Assembly: GCF_052065415.1 (NCBI RefSeq)
Contig: NZ_JBQHUB010000008.1
Location: 1-64,000 of the forward strand
Length of the DNA: 64,000 bases
Direction of reading: 5' to 3'
Origin: Pseudoflavonifractor_A sp022772585
Lineage (GTDB): Bacteria > Bacillota > Clostridia > Oscillospirales > Oscillospiraceae
Shown: positions 35,027 through 43,028 of the stretch, piece by piece
Layout: the number at the start of each line of letters is the position of its first letter
How positions within the stretch are numbered: position 1 is the first letter of the stretch
Notes under the pieces: model-generated
The model's database searches: none
What the model was told of the DNA's origin: nothing
Seen by the model: only the letters and a program-made list of their open reading frames with translations
Translations under genes and position numbers: made by a program

Positions 35027-35266
35027 ATGGTTAAAATCCGTCTGCGTCGTATGGGCGCCAAGAAGGCTCCTTTCTACCGCATCGTGGTCGCTGACTCCCG
35101 TTATCCCCGTGACGGCCGTTTCATCGAGGAGATCGGCACTTACAATCCCCTGACCAACCCCGCCGAGCTGAAGGTGGATGCCGAGCGCGCTCAGGCCTGG
35201 ATCAAGACCGGCGCTCAGCCCACTGAGACCGTCAAGGCCCTGCTGAAAAAAGCCGGCGCCCTTTAA
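35027..35266 (+). CDS. rpsP: 30S ribosomal protein S16
   Basis: A 79-residue ribosomal protein (MVKIRLRRMGAKKAPFYRIV; DSRYPRDGRFIEEIGTYNP). Length and sequence are typical. TGGAGGTGAATCTACC precedes the ATG. Part of the conserved ffh-rpsP-khpA-rimM-trmD order. Confidence 0.98.
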   Translation: MVKIRLRRMGAKKAPFYRIVVADSRYPRDGRFIEEIGTYNPLTNPAELKVDAERAQAWIKTGAQPTETVKALLKKAGAL

Positions 35267-35283
35267 TGGAGGTCTTTGACCGC

Positions 35284-35514
35284 ATGAAGGAACTGCTCAC
35301 TTACATCGCCCGGAATCTGGTGGACCACCCCGACGCGGTGGAGGTCACCGAGCATGCCGGCGATGGCGAGACCGTCCTGGAGCTCCGGGTCGCCTCTGAG
35401 GACATGGGCAAGGTAATCGGCCGTCAGGGCCGCATCGCCAAGGAGATCCGGGCGCTGATGCGCTCGGTGGCCCAGCGCCAGGGCGGCAAGGTCTCTGTCG
35501 AGATCGTCGACTAA
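35284..35514 (+). CDS. khpA: KH-domain RNA-binding protein KhpA
   Basis: A 76-residue KH protein. The GxxG RNA-binding loop is in GKVIGRQGRIAKEIRALM. I use ATG 35284 (MKELLTYIARNLVDHPDAV), with GGAGG 11 bases upstream; a GTA-free alternative ATG at 35266 sits on the rpsP stop and lacks a ribosome site of its own. KhpA partners with KhpB in sRNA and cell-division control in other Gram-positives. Confidence 0.94.
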   Translation: MKELLTYIARNLVDHPDAVEVTEHAGDGETVLELRVASEDMGKVIGRQGRIAKEIRALMRSVAQRQGGKVSVEIVD

Positions 35515-35517
35515 ACA

Positions 35518-35548
35518 AAAACGGCGGGGTCTCCCCCGCTGTTTTTTT
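35518..35548 (+). terminator. Terminator after khpA
   Basis: Arms ACGGCGGGG (35521-35529) and CCCCGCTGT (35534-35542) with a T-run to 35547. It separates khpA from rimM-trmD, which then need partial read-through or their own promoter. Confidence 0.85.
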
Positions 35549-35578
35549 GTACCATCCACCGTTCAGGAGGAAAACGCC

Positions 35579-36076
35579 ATGAAACATCCATTTCTTGAGG
35601 CCGGACAGATCGTAAACACCCACGGCATTCAGGGCGAGGTCAAGATCGTCCCCTGGTGTGACTCCCCGGAGTTCCTCTGCGGCTTTGATACGCTGTATAT
35701 CGACGGCGCGCCGGTAAAGGTCCGCGCCGCCCGGGCCCACAAGGGCAATGTGCTGGCCCGGCTGGAGGGCGTGGACGACGTGAACGCCGCCATGCGCCTG
35801 AAAAACAAGGTGGTCAGCATCGACCGCAGCGGTGTGGAGCTGCCCGACGGCCGGCACTTCATCGCCGACCTGATGGGCCTCACCGTCATTGACGACGACA
35901 CCGGCGCCGAGCTGGGCGTCATCGCCGACGTGCTCACCCCGCCCGCCCATGAGGTCTATGTGGTGAAGGGCGGGGAGAAATCCTATATGATCCCCGCGGT
36001 GGACGCCTTCCTCCGGGGCACCAGTGTGGAAGAGGGCTGGGTCCGGGTCCACCTCATCGAAGGGATGGAGCTGTGA
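35579..36076 (+). CDS. rimM: Ribosome maturation factor RimM
   Basis: A 165-residue 16S rRNA processing factor. The N-terminal RimM domain has EAGQIVNTHGIQGEVKIVPW; the C-terminal PRC-barrel has DLMGLTVIDDDTGAELGVIA and MIPAVDAFLRG. AGGAGG precedes the ATG. Its stop overlaps the trmD start by one base (TGATG). Confidence 0.96.
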   Translation: MKHPFLEAGQIVNTHGIQGEVKIVPWCDSPEFLCGFDTLYIDGAPVKVRAARAHKGNVLARLEGVDDVNAAMRLKNKVVSIDRSGVELPDGRHFIADLMGLTVIDDDTGAELGVIADVLTPPAHEVYVVKGGEKSYMIPAVDAFLRGTSVEEGWVRVHLIEGMEL

Positions 36077-36843
36077 TGTACCATATCGACATCCTCACCC
36101 TCTTTGATGAGACCGTGGGCGATATGATGAGCGAGTCCATCCTGGGCCGGGCCCAGGAGCGGGACATCCTGCGCATCGAGGCCCACCAGATCCGGGACTA
36201 CACCGTGGACAAGCAGAAGCAGGTGGACAACTACCCCTACGGCGGCGGACGGGGGGCGGTCATGCAGGCCGATCCCCTTTACCGCTGCTGGGAGCACGCG
36301 AAGTCCCTGGGCGAAGGGCCGGTACGCACCATCTACCTTTCCCCCGCCGGCAAGACTTTTACCGAGGCCGACGCCCGCCGCCTGCGGGATGACTATAACC
36401 ATCTGATCCTGGTCTGCGGCCACTACGAGGGCATCGACGAGCGCTTCATTGAGGAGTGCGTGGACGAGGAGATCTCCTTGGGAGACTTTGTCCTCACCGG
36501 CGGCGAGATCCCGGCCATGGCGGTGGCCGACGCGGTGGCCCGGCTGGTGCCCGGCGTGCTGGCTGACCCTGAGTGCTTTGAGGACGAGAGCCACTGGAAC
36601 GGCATGCTGGAGTATCCCCAGTACTCCCGCCCTGAGGAGTGGCACGGCCGCAAGGTTCCCTCCATTCTGCTCTCGGGCCACCACGCCAACATCGCCAAGT
36701 GGCGGCGCAAGCAGTCTATTATCCGCACCCGGGACCGCCGCCCCGACCTCTACGCCAGACTGGACCTGAGCTCCAAGGCCGACCAGAAACTGCTGCGGGA
36801 GATCGAAGAGGAAGAGCGCAAAGCACGCCGGGATGGGGAATGA
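36076..36843 (+). CDS. trmD: tRNA (guanine-N1)-methyltransferase TrmD
   Basis: A 255-residue SPOUT methyltransferase that makes m1G37. The trefoil-knot SAM site is GHYEGIDERFIEECVDEE with SLGDFVLTGGEIPAMAVADA, and the N-terminal YPYGGGRGAVMQADPLYR is conserved. ATG 36076 overlaps the rimM stop; a GTG three bases upstream is less likely. Confidence 0.97.
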   Translation: MYHIDILTLFDETVGDMMSESILGRAQERDILRIEAHQIRDYTVDKQKQVDNYPYGGGRGAVMQADPLYRCWEHAKSLGEGPVRTIYLSPAGKTFTEADARRLRDDYNHLILVCGHYEGIDERFIEECVDEEISLGDFVLTGGEIPAMAVADAVARLVPGVLADPECFEDESHWNGMLEYPQYSRPEEWHGRKVPSILLSGHHANIAKWRRKQSIIRTRDRRPDLYARLDLSSKADQKLLREIEEEERKARRDGE

Positions 36844-36859
36844 TCCGTTTCTGTCCAGA

Positions 36860-36900
36860 CAGGCCCCGCAGGGCGCAGACCCGCGGGGCTTCCTGTTTTT
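36860..36900 (+). terminator. Terminator after trmD
   Basis: Arms GCCCCGC (36863-36869) and GCGGGGC (36883-36889), flanked by AGG/CCT pairing and a T-run at 36896-36900. Confidence 0.8.
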
Positions 36901-36920
36901 CTGACTGCTTCACATATTGC

Positions 36921-36949
36921 TTTACTTTTTGTGTCGGGCATGCTACAAT
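36921..36949 (+). promoter_or_regulatory. Promoter of the degV-family gene
   Basis: TTTACT at 36921-36926, a 17-bp spacer and TACAAT at 36944-36949, 51 bp before the start codon. Confidence 0.7.
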
Positions 36950-37000
36950 GGTCACAAGATTTGAATCTGATTTTAAATATGATATCAAGGAATGATGTTC

Positions 37001-37837
37001 ATGAGTTTTAGGATCGTCGTGGACAGCTGCTGCGACCTGACCCCCGCCATGCTGGCCGATCCCTGCTTCGTCAAGGTCCCCCTCACCATCCAGGTGGGCC
37101 CCCACTCTTTTGTGGATGACGCCGCCTTTGATCAGGCCACCCTGCTCTGGCGCATGAAGGAGAGCGAGGACGCTCCCACCACCTCCTGCCCCTCTCCCGC
37201 CGCCTATCTGGAGGCTTTCGGCACCGGGGAGGACGATATCTATGTGGTCACCCTCTCCGCCCTCCTCTCGGGTTCCCACAACAGCGCCGCCCAGGCGCGG
37301 CTCATGTTCCTGGAGGAGCATCCCAATGCCAATGTCCACATCTTCAACTCCTGCTCCGCCTCCTCCGGAGAGGTACTGCCCGCCCTGAAGATCCGGGAGC
37401 TGGCCCAGTCCGGCATGGACTTCTCCTCCGTGGTGGATCAGGTCTCCCGCTTCATCAGCGAGATGGAGACCCTGTTCGTGCTGGAGACTCTGGACAATCT
37501 GCGGAAAAACGGCCGTCTCTCCCGGCTCCAGAGCATCGTTACCGGCACACTGAAGATCAAGCTGCTCATGGGCGCCACCCCCGAGGGCGAGATCTGCAAG
37601 CGGGGGCAGGCCCTGTCCGTCAGGCAGGCCCTTTCAAAAATGGTATCCCTCATGGCTGCGGATGAGAAGCACCAGGGCCGCATCCTCTGTATCACTCACT
37701 GCAACTGTCTGGAGCGGGCTTTCTCTCTCAAGGAGATGGTGCTCAAGAGTTGCCGCTTCCGGGATATCATCCTCTGCGAGACTCACGGCATCTCCACCGT
37801 CTACGCCAACGACGGCGGCGTTATTGCGGCATATTGA
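37001..37837 (+). CDS. DegV family fatty-acid-binding protein
   Basis: A 278-residue DegV protein; members (FakB) present fatty acids to the kinase FakA. Features: IVVDSCCDLTPAM at the N-terminus, TTSCPSPAAYLEAF (ligand-contact Ser/Thr), VVTLSALLSGSHNSA and ETLDNLRKNGRLSRLQSIVT. AAGGAA lies eight bases before the ATG at 37001; an upstream ATG at 36992 overlaps that ribosome site. It has its own promoter and terminator, so it appears monocistronic. Confidence 0.92.
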   Translation: MSFRIVVDSCCDLTPAMLADPCFVKVPLTIQVGPHSFVDDAAFDQATLLWRMKESEDAPTTSCPSPAAYLEAFGTGEDDIYVVTLSALLSGSHNSAAQARLMFLEEHPNANVHIFNSCSASSGEVLPALKIRELAQSGMDFSSVVDQVSRFISEMETLFVLETLDNLRKNGRLSRLQSIVTGTLKIKLLMGATPEGEICKRGQALSVRQALSKMVSLMAADEKHQGRILCITHCNCLERAFSLKEMVLKSCRFRDIILCETHGISTVYANDGGVIAAY

Positions 37838-37858
37838 TCCCAATCCCACGCTGGCCAG

Positions 37859-37897
37859 GTCCCTTCCGGGCATGCCCGGAAGGGACTCTTTCTGTTT
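37859..37897 (+). terminator. Terminator after the degV-family gene
   Basis: Perfect arms GTCCCTTCCGGGC (37859-37871) and GCCCGGAAGGGAC (37874-37886) followed by TCTTTCTGTTT. Confidence 0.88.
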
Positions 37898-37924
37898 ACA
37901 GCGGCCCCTCGCCTGTGCTATACT
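37895..37924 (+). promoter_or_regulatory. Promoter of the WYL regulator
   Basis: TTTACA at 37895-37900, an 18-bp spacer and TATACT at 37919-37924, 31 bp before the ATG. The -35 box overlaps the T-tract of the preceding terminator. Confidence 0.7.
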
Positions 37925-37955
37925 GGAATCGAACAAAATTTCGGGAGGTGCCGGG

Positions 37956-39197
37956 ATGTCTGCCAGCCGTCTCTTTGGCATTTTCTATTACCTGCTGGAC
38001 CATGGGCAGGCCACCGCACCTGAGCTGGCCGCCCGGTTCGAGGTATCTGTCCGCACCATCTACCGGGACATTGACGCGCTCTCAGCCGCCGGCGTGCCCG
38101 TATATGCCGTCCCCGGCCACGGCGGCGGGATATCCCTGCTGGATAATTGTATTCTGGAGCGCTCCTCCTTCAGCGAACAGGAACAGACTCAGATCATGAC
38201 TGCCCTTCAGAGCCTGCCCGAATCGGTCCGTGCGGAATCGGAGCACACCCTGTCCAAGCTCTCCGCCCTTTTCCGCCGGCGGCCTCCGGACTGGCTTCAG
38301 GTGGACCTGTCCCACTGGGGGCAGTCCGGCCCCGACCACGAAAAGTTCCGGCAGCTGCGTACCGCCATCCTGGAACGCCGGGTCATTTCCTTCACCTACG
38401 TCAGCTCCGCCGGGCAGACCACACAGCGTCTTGCCCTGCCCGCCCGTCTCTGCTTCAAGGGGCAGGCCTGGTATCTCCAGGCCTTCTGCCTGGAGCGGCA
38501 GGACTACCGCACCTTCAAGATCAGCCGTATGCTGCGCCTCACCGTTTTGGAGGAGCAGTCCCGCCAGATGCCGGAACCGCCGCCCATCGAGGCGGGCGGC
38601 TCCCCGCCCCCTTTTCTGGTCTCCGTGACGCTGCGCTTTGCGCCCTGGATGGCCTACCGGGTGTACGACGAATTTGATGAGAGCTGCATCACGGCGGAGG
38701 AGGACGGCTCTTTCCTCGTGCGCGTCACCTTTCCTGAGGACCAGTGGCTCTACGGCTATCTGCTCTCCTTCGGCGCGGCGGTGGAGGTCCTCTCCCCTGC
38801 CGCGCTCAAGGCCCGGCTGGGACTGCTGGCCCGGGAGATCTGGCGGGGCTGTTCCGGCCTTGACAGCAGTTGTCAGGTTTGTCATGGTATCATGAGCTTA
38901 TCCAATCAAAAGGAGGAATCTCTCATGTCATTCGATCCCAACGACTTCTGTCAGTCCTGCGGCATGCCCATTACCGACCCCAACCTCCACGGCACCGAGC
39001 AGGATGGCTCCGCCAGCCCCCACTACTGCAAGTACTGCTATCAGAACGGCGCCTTCACCGGCGACATGACCATGGAGGAGATGATTGACTTCTGCACACC
39101 CTTCATGGTCCAGGGCCACCCGGAGATGACCGCCGAGCAGGCAAAAACCCAGATGCGCCAGTTCTTCCCCATGCTGCTGCGCTGGCGGAAGGGCTGA
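37956..39197 (+). CDS. WYL-domain regulator read in frame into a zinc-ribbon protein
   Basis: One open frame of 413 codons. Residues 1-60 are a DeoR/YafY winged helix (ARFEVSVRTIYRDIDALSAA). Residues ~130-320 are the WYL ligand-sensing domain (RRVISFTYVSSAGQTTQRLA; LYGYLLSFGAAVEVLSP). A linker (~324-345) then joins a zinc-ribbon module starting MSFDPNDFCQSCGMPITDP, with CQSCGMP and CKYCYQNGAF as metal ligands. In related genomes the two modules are, as far as I know, usually separate genes. Here no stop separates them, yet ATG 38925 has a strong AAAGGAGG eight bases upstream, so the 90-residue zinc-ribbon protein is probably also, or only, made independently. GGGAGGTG precedes the first ATG. 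Confidence 0.83.
   Translation: MSASRLFGIFYYLLDHGQATAPELAARFEVSVRTIYRDIDALSAAGVPVYAVPGHGGGISLLDNCILERSSFSEQEQTQIMTALQSLPESVRAESEHTLSKLSALFRRRPPDWLQVDLSHWGQSGPDHEKFRQLRTAILERRVISFTYVSSAGQTTQRLALPARLCFKGQAWYLQAFCLERQDYRTFKISRMLRLTVLEEQSRQMPEPPPIEAGGSPPPFLVSVTLRFAPWMAYRVYDEFDESCITAEEDGSFLVRVTFPEDQWLYGYLLSFGAAVEVLSPAALKARLGLLAREIWRGCSGLDSSCQVCHGIMSLSNQKEESLMSFDPNDFCQSCGMPITDPNLHGTEQDGSASPHYCKYCYQNGAFTGDMTMEEMIDFCTPFMVQGHPEMTAEQAKTQMRQFFPMLLRWRKG
38860..38916 (+). promoter_or_regulatory. Operator-like repeat and ribosome site inside the WYL-zinc ribbon frame
   Basis: TTGACA (38860-38865) begins an inverted repeat TGACA-gcagt-TGTCA (38861-38875), followed by TATCAT (38888-38893) and AAAGGAGG (38908-38915) before ATG 38925. 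The TTGACA-TATCAT gap is 22 bp, longer than sigma-A spacing and suggestive of an activator-bent promoter. It reads like an intergenic control region that stayed open in frame. Confidence 0.5.
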
Positions 39198-39262
39198 GTC
39201 TCCCTCCGACCAGAGATACGGAGCCCTTTTTCTCCCTCGCTGAGCAGTTCTGAACCGACGCC

Positions 39263-39299
39263 CGCCCCCATATCACATGATGTGGGGGCGGAGCTTTTT
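39263..39299 (+). terminator. Terminator after the zinc-ribbon module
   Basis: Arms CGCCCCCA (39263-39270) and TGGGGGCG (39283-39290) with a T-run at 39295-39299. Confidence 0.82.
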
Positions 39300-39390
39300 C
39301 GGGACAGCAGACTTTTCCCCATCCCGGGATGACAAACGGCACAGGAAATGGTATACTGATATTTATTACACCGAAAAGGCGGTCAAAGAC

Positions 39391-40248
39391 ATGGATCTCT
39401 GCAATATCCGGGATATCAAGGCCCTGCTGGGCCGGCACGGTTTTCATTTTTCCAAATCCATGGGGCAGAATTTCCTCATCGAGAGCTGGGTGCCCCGGAA
39501 CATTGCCGAGGCGTCGGGTGCCGATGAGACCTGCGGCGTCATCGAGGTGGGCCCCGGCATCGGCCCGCTGACGGTACAGCTGGCCGGCCGGGCCAAAAAA
39601 GTGGTGGCCGTGGAGCTGGACCGTACCCTGCTCCCCGTCCTGGCCGAGACCCTGGCAGAGCACCCCAATGTGGAGGTAGTGCCCGGCGACGTGATGAAGC
39701 TGGACCTGGCGGCCCTGGCGGCGGAAAAACTGCCCGGCCTCACCCCCATGGTGTGCGCCAATCTGCCCTACAACATTACTACTCCGGTGATCACCGCCTT
39801 TCTGGAGGCCCATGTGTTTTCCGCTATTACCGTCATGATCCAGCGGGAGGTGGCCCGGCGCATCTGCGCCGCTCCCGGTTCTCCGGATTATGGAGCGTTT
39901 TCTGTGTTCTGCCAGTACTATGCGGAACCTGAACTTCTGTTCGACGTGCCCCCCGAGTGCTTCCTCCCCGCGCCCAAGGTGACCTCCTCAGTGATCCGCC
40001 TGATTCCCCGCTCTTCTCCTCCTCAGACACTGGTGGATGACCAGACCTTCTTCCGGGTGGTCCGGGCCGCCTTTGCACAGCGGCGCAAGACCCTGATCAA
40101 CAGTCTCAGCAGCTCAGGCTATGACAAAAATATGGTACGCTCCGCTCTTGCCGCCTGCGGGCTGCCGGAAACGGTCCGCGGAGAGCGGTTGGGCATCCCG
40201 GAATTCGCCGCGCTGGCAGCTTATCTCTATTCTGCAGGCACTTTTTGA
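39391..40248 (+). CDS. rsmA: 16S rRNA (adenine-N6,N6)-dimethyltransferase RsmA/KsgA
   Basis: A 285-residue enzyme that dimethylates A1518 and A1519 of 16S rRNA. SAM motif VIEVGPGIGPLTVQLAG, catalytic NLPYNITTPVITAFLE and AFSVFCQYYAEPELLFDVPP are diagnostic. The N-terminal HFSKSMGQNFLIE is typical. ATG 39391 has only a weak ribosome site; the longer upstream frame crosses the preceding terminator. Confidence 0.95.
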   Translation: MDLCNIRDIKALLGRHGFHFSKSMGQNFLIESWVPRNIAEASGADETCGVIEVGPGIGPLTVQLAGRAKKVVAVELDRTLLPVLAETLAEHPNVEVVPGDVMKLDLAALAAEKLPGLTPMVCANLPYNITTPVITAFLEAHVFSAITVMIQREVARRICAAPGSPDYGAFSVFCQYYAEPELLFDVPPECFLPAPKVTSSVIRLIPRSSPPQTLVDDQTFFRVVRAAFAQRRKTLINSLSSSGYDKNMVRSALAACGLPETVRGERLGIPEFAALAAYLYSAGTF

Positions 40249-40274
40249 GTACTTCTTCCCGCTGAAGCAGCATT

Positions 40275-40303
40275 AAGCCGGTGCTTACGGCTTCGTCTTT
40301 TTC
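40275..40303 (+). terminator. Terminator after rsmA
   Basis: Short arms AAGCCG (40275-40280) and CGGCTT (40288-40293) followed by CGTCTTTTT. Confidence 0.65.
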
Positions 40304-40411
40304 TCTTTGTCTCAAATGACGGTAACGGCCCCAAAATAATTTGTATTTTCGCCTATTTCCCGGTTTTTCCTCTTTTCCCCTTCTCTTTTTTGCAAGAAAC
40401 AGAAAATCTAC

Positions 40412-40440
40412 TTGCTTTTCGGCGCTGTTTCTTGTAAAAT
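40412..40440 (+). promoter_or_regulatory. Promoter of the PEP carboxykinase gene
   Basis: TTGCTT at 40412-40417, a 17-bp spacer and TAAAAT at 40435-40440, 32 bp before the TTG start. Confidence 0.65.
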
Positions 40441-40472
40441 GAAGCCAATCGTGATACAGGGAGGTAATTGCT

Positions 40473-42245
40473 TTGGAACTTACAAATAACAAGGCGGCTC
40501 TGGAGTGGATCAACAAGATGGTCGCTCTGACCTGTCCTGACCAGATCGTCTGGATCGACGGAAGCGAGAGCCAGCTGGCCCAGCTGCGGGAGCAGGCCGT
40601 TCAGGAGGGCATCCTGACCGAGCTCAACCAGGAAAAGCTGCCCGGCTGCTACCTGCACCGCACCGATCCCAACGACGTGGCCCGTGTTGAGGACCGCACC
40701 TTCATCTGCTGTGAGAAGGAAGAGGACGCCGGCCCCACCAACCACTGGATGGCGCCCGCCGAGATGTACGCCAAGATCAACGAGATGGCTTCCGGCGCCT
40801 ATAAGGGCCGCACCTGCTACATCATCCCCTACTCCATGGGCCCCATCGGCTCTCCCTTTGCCAAATACGGCTTTGAGCTTACCGATTCCATCTATGTGGT
40901 CCTGAACATGAACATCATGACCCGGATCGGCGAGGCCGTCTGCGATGCTCTGGGTGATGACGAGGGCTTCATCAAGGGCCTGCACTGCCAGCTCAACCTG
41001 GACAAGGACGGCAAGTACATCGTTCATTTCCCCCAGGACAACACCATTGTGTCCCTCAACTCCAATTATGGCGGAAACGTGCTTCAGGGCAAGAAGTGCT
41101 TCGCCCTGCGCATTGCCTCCAACCTCGGCCGTGACGAGGGCTGGATGGCCGAGCATATGCTGATCCTGGGCATCGAGAATCCCAAGGGCGAGGTCCGCTA
41201 CCTGTCTGCCGCTTTCCCCTCTGCCTGCGGCAAGACCAACCTGGCCATGCTCATTCCTCCCGAGGGCTACCGCAAGGCCGGCTGGAAGGTCTGGTGTGTG
41301 GGCGACGATATCGCTTGGCTCCGCGTGGGCGCGGACGGTCGCCTGTATGCCGTGAACCCCGAGTATGGCTTCTTCGGCGTGGCCCCCGGCACCAATGCCA
41401 AGTCCAACTTCAACGCTCTGGAGTCCACCAAGAAGGACACCATCTTCACCAACGTGGCCTATAATCCCGCTGACGGCACCGTGTGGTGGGACGGCCTGAC
41501 CAAGGGCGACGCCATCCCCGAGTCCCTGATCGACTGGAACGGTCTGGAGTGGCACCGCGGCGACGAGAAGAAGCCCGCTCACCCCAACAGCCGCTTCACC
41601 GCTCCCGCCCGCAACTGCCCCTGCCTGTCCAGCGAGTTTGAAAATCCCCAGGGCGTGCCCATCTCCGCCATCATCTTCGGCGGCCGCCGCGCCAAGACCG
41701 CTCCCCTGGTCTATCAGTCCCGCGATTGGGACCATGGCGTGTTCGTAGGCTCCACCATGGCCTCCGAGACCACTGCCGCCGCCGCCGGCGCTGTGGGCGT
41801 GGTCCGCCGCGATCCCATGGCCATGCTCCCCTTCTGCGGCTACCACATGGCCGACTACTGGCAGCACTGGCTGGACATGGGCCAGAAGCTGGGCGACAAG
41901 GCTCCCAAGATCTTCAACGTCAACTGGTTCCGCACCGATGACCAGGGCAACTTTGTGTGGCCCGGCTTCGGCGACAACCTGCGTGTTCTGGAGTGGATCA
42001 TGAAGCGCGCCTTCGACGAGGTGGACGCTGTGGAGACCGCTATCGGCTATCAGCCCCGTCCCGAGGACATCAATATTGACGGCCTGAATATCACCGTGGA
42101 CGACCTGAAGGCCATGCTGGGCGTGGATGTGGACCTGTGGAAGCAGGAAGCCGCCGCTATCCGCGAGTTCTACGGCAAATTCGGCGACAAGCTGCCCAAG
42201 AAGCTGGCTGATGAGCTGGACGAGCTGGATAGCCGTCTCAACTGA
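40473..42245 (+). CDS. pckG: Phosphoenolpyruvate carboxykinase (GTP)
   Basis: A 590-residue GTP-type PEPCK interconverting oxaloacetate and PEP; in fermenters it may run toward oxaloacetate. The kinase loop with reactive Cys is AFPSACGKTNLAML, metal and nucleotide sites include WCVGDDIAWL and IIFGGRRAKTAPLVYQSRDW. Starts at TTG 40473 with AGGGAGG seven bases upstream. Codon use is strongly biased to frequent codons, fitting high expression. Monocistronic between its own promoter and terminator. Confidence 0.95.
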   Translation: MELTNNKAALEWINKMVALTCPDQIVWIDGSESQLAQLREQAVQEGILTELNQEKLPGCYLHRTDPNDVARVEDRTFICCEKEEDAGPTNHWMAPAEMYAKINEMASGAYKGRTCYIIPYSMGPIGSPFAKYGFELTDSIYVVLNMNIMTRIGEAVCDALGDDEGFIKGLHCQLNLDKDGKYIVHFPQDNTIVSLNSNYGGNVLQGKKCFALRIASNLGRDEGWMAEHMLILGIENPKGEVRYLSAAFPSACGKTNLAMLIPPEGYRKAGWKVWCVGDDIAWLRVGADGRLYAVNPEYGFFGVAPGTNAKSNFNALESTKKDTIFTNVAYNPADGTVWWDGLTKGDAIPESLIDWNGLEWHRGDEKKPAHPNSRFTAPARNCPCLSSEFENPQGVPISAIIFGGRRAKTAPLVYQSRDWDHGVFVGSTMASETTAAAAGAVGVVRRDPMAMLPFCGYHMADYWQHWLDMGQKLGDKAPKIFNVNWFRTDDQGNFVWPGFGDNLRVLEWIMKRAFDEVDAVETAIGYQPRPEDINIDGLNITVDDLKAMLGVDVDLWKQEAAAIREFYGKFGDKLPKKLADELDELDSRLN

Positions 42246-42284
42246 TCTACTTCCTCTCTGCTTTGCTGAATACAGATCAAATCG

Positions 42285-42330
42285 AAATGTACGGGCTCAA
42301 ATATAATTTGAGCCCGTACATTTTCTTTTT
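42285..42330 (+). terminator. Strong terminator after pckG
   Basis: Perfect 18-bp arms AAATGTACGGGCTCAAAT (42285-42302) and its complement (42306-42323), followed by TTTCTTTTT. Confidence 0.92.
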
Positions 42331-42548
42331 ATAATCTCACGTTTCTTCTTTGATATAAATCGTTTGTAATATAGACTTATAATTTTAAACTTATCAGGAC
42401 AATTTTTATTGCCAACCGAAGCTAAATGGTGTATCCTATTAGACATAATAATTCTATTTCCGTCTGACGTACAAAACAGACGCCGGCTGCATTGCCCGAT
42501 CCACAGAACATTCGACCAGTGCAAATCAGCAAGCAAGGAGGAGCATTC
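42331..42548 (+). promoter_or_regulatory. Promoter and AT-rich leader of the formate dehydrogenase operon
   Basis: TTGCCA at 42409-42414, a 17-bp spacer and TATCCT at 42432-42437 form a plausible promoter. The ~105-base leader can form a small hairpin CGTCTG/CAGACG (42463-42485) and a GCTGCA.../...TGCAAATCAGC pairing. I could not match it to a known molybdenum or other riboswitch. The stretch 42331-42410 is strikingly AT-rich against its neighbours. Confidence 0.5.
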
Positions 42549-43028
42549 ATGTTAGATCCGTCCTATTTTGCCAGGGCAGATGAATTCATCGCCCGATATG
42601 GTAAAAAGCCCAGCGCCATTATTCCCGTTCTGGAGGATATCCAGGAGGAATACCGCTACATTCCGCGGGAACTTCTCACTTATGCGGCAGATAAACTGGG
42701 GATCAAAGAATCCAAGGCATACAGTATCGCCACTTTTTATAAAAATTTTTCTTTTGAGCCCAAAGGGAAATATGTGATTAAGGTATGCGACGGCACCGCC
42801 TGCCACGTCCGGCATTCCGCCCCCATTCTGGCTGCCATACAGAAGGAATTGGGCCTGAGCCCCAATCAGCATACCACCGACGATATGCTCTTTACCATAG
42901 AGACCGTATCCTGTCTGGGCGCCTGTGGGCTGGCTCCCACCCTGACCGTCAACGATGAGGTGCATCCCAAGATGACGCCGGAAAAAGCGGTCGCACTGCT
43001 GCAGGAATTGAGAGGTGCCGCGCGATGA
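42549..43028 (+). CDS. NuoE-like [2Fe-2S] subunit of a formate dehydrogenase/diaphorase complex
   Basis: A 159-residue thioredoxin-fold ferredoxin subunit. The four cluster Cys are in CDGTACHVRHS and SCLGACGLAPT; the N-terminal helical region (KPSAIIPVLEDIQEEYRYIP) is the usual NuoE/HydC part. AGGAGG is seven bases before ATG 42549. It overlaps the NuoF-like gene as ATGA. With NuoF it should form the NAD(H)-oxidising module feeding FdhA. Confidence 0.93.
   Translation: MLDPSYFARADEFIARYGKKPSAIIPVLEDIQEEYRYIPRELLTYAADKLGIKESKAYSIATFYKNFSFEPKGKYVIKVCDGTACHVRHSAPILAAIQKELGLSPNQHTTDDMLFTIETVSCLGACGLAPTLTVNDEVHPKMTPEKAVALLQELRGAAR

Noticed and set aside
42438..42548. Molybdenum-cofactor riboswitch before the formate dehydrogenase operon
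   Set aside because: Only short hairpins are visible and I could not find the conserved Moco core; a covariance-model search would decide.
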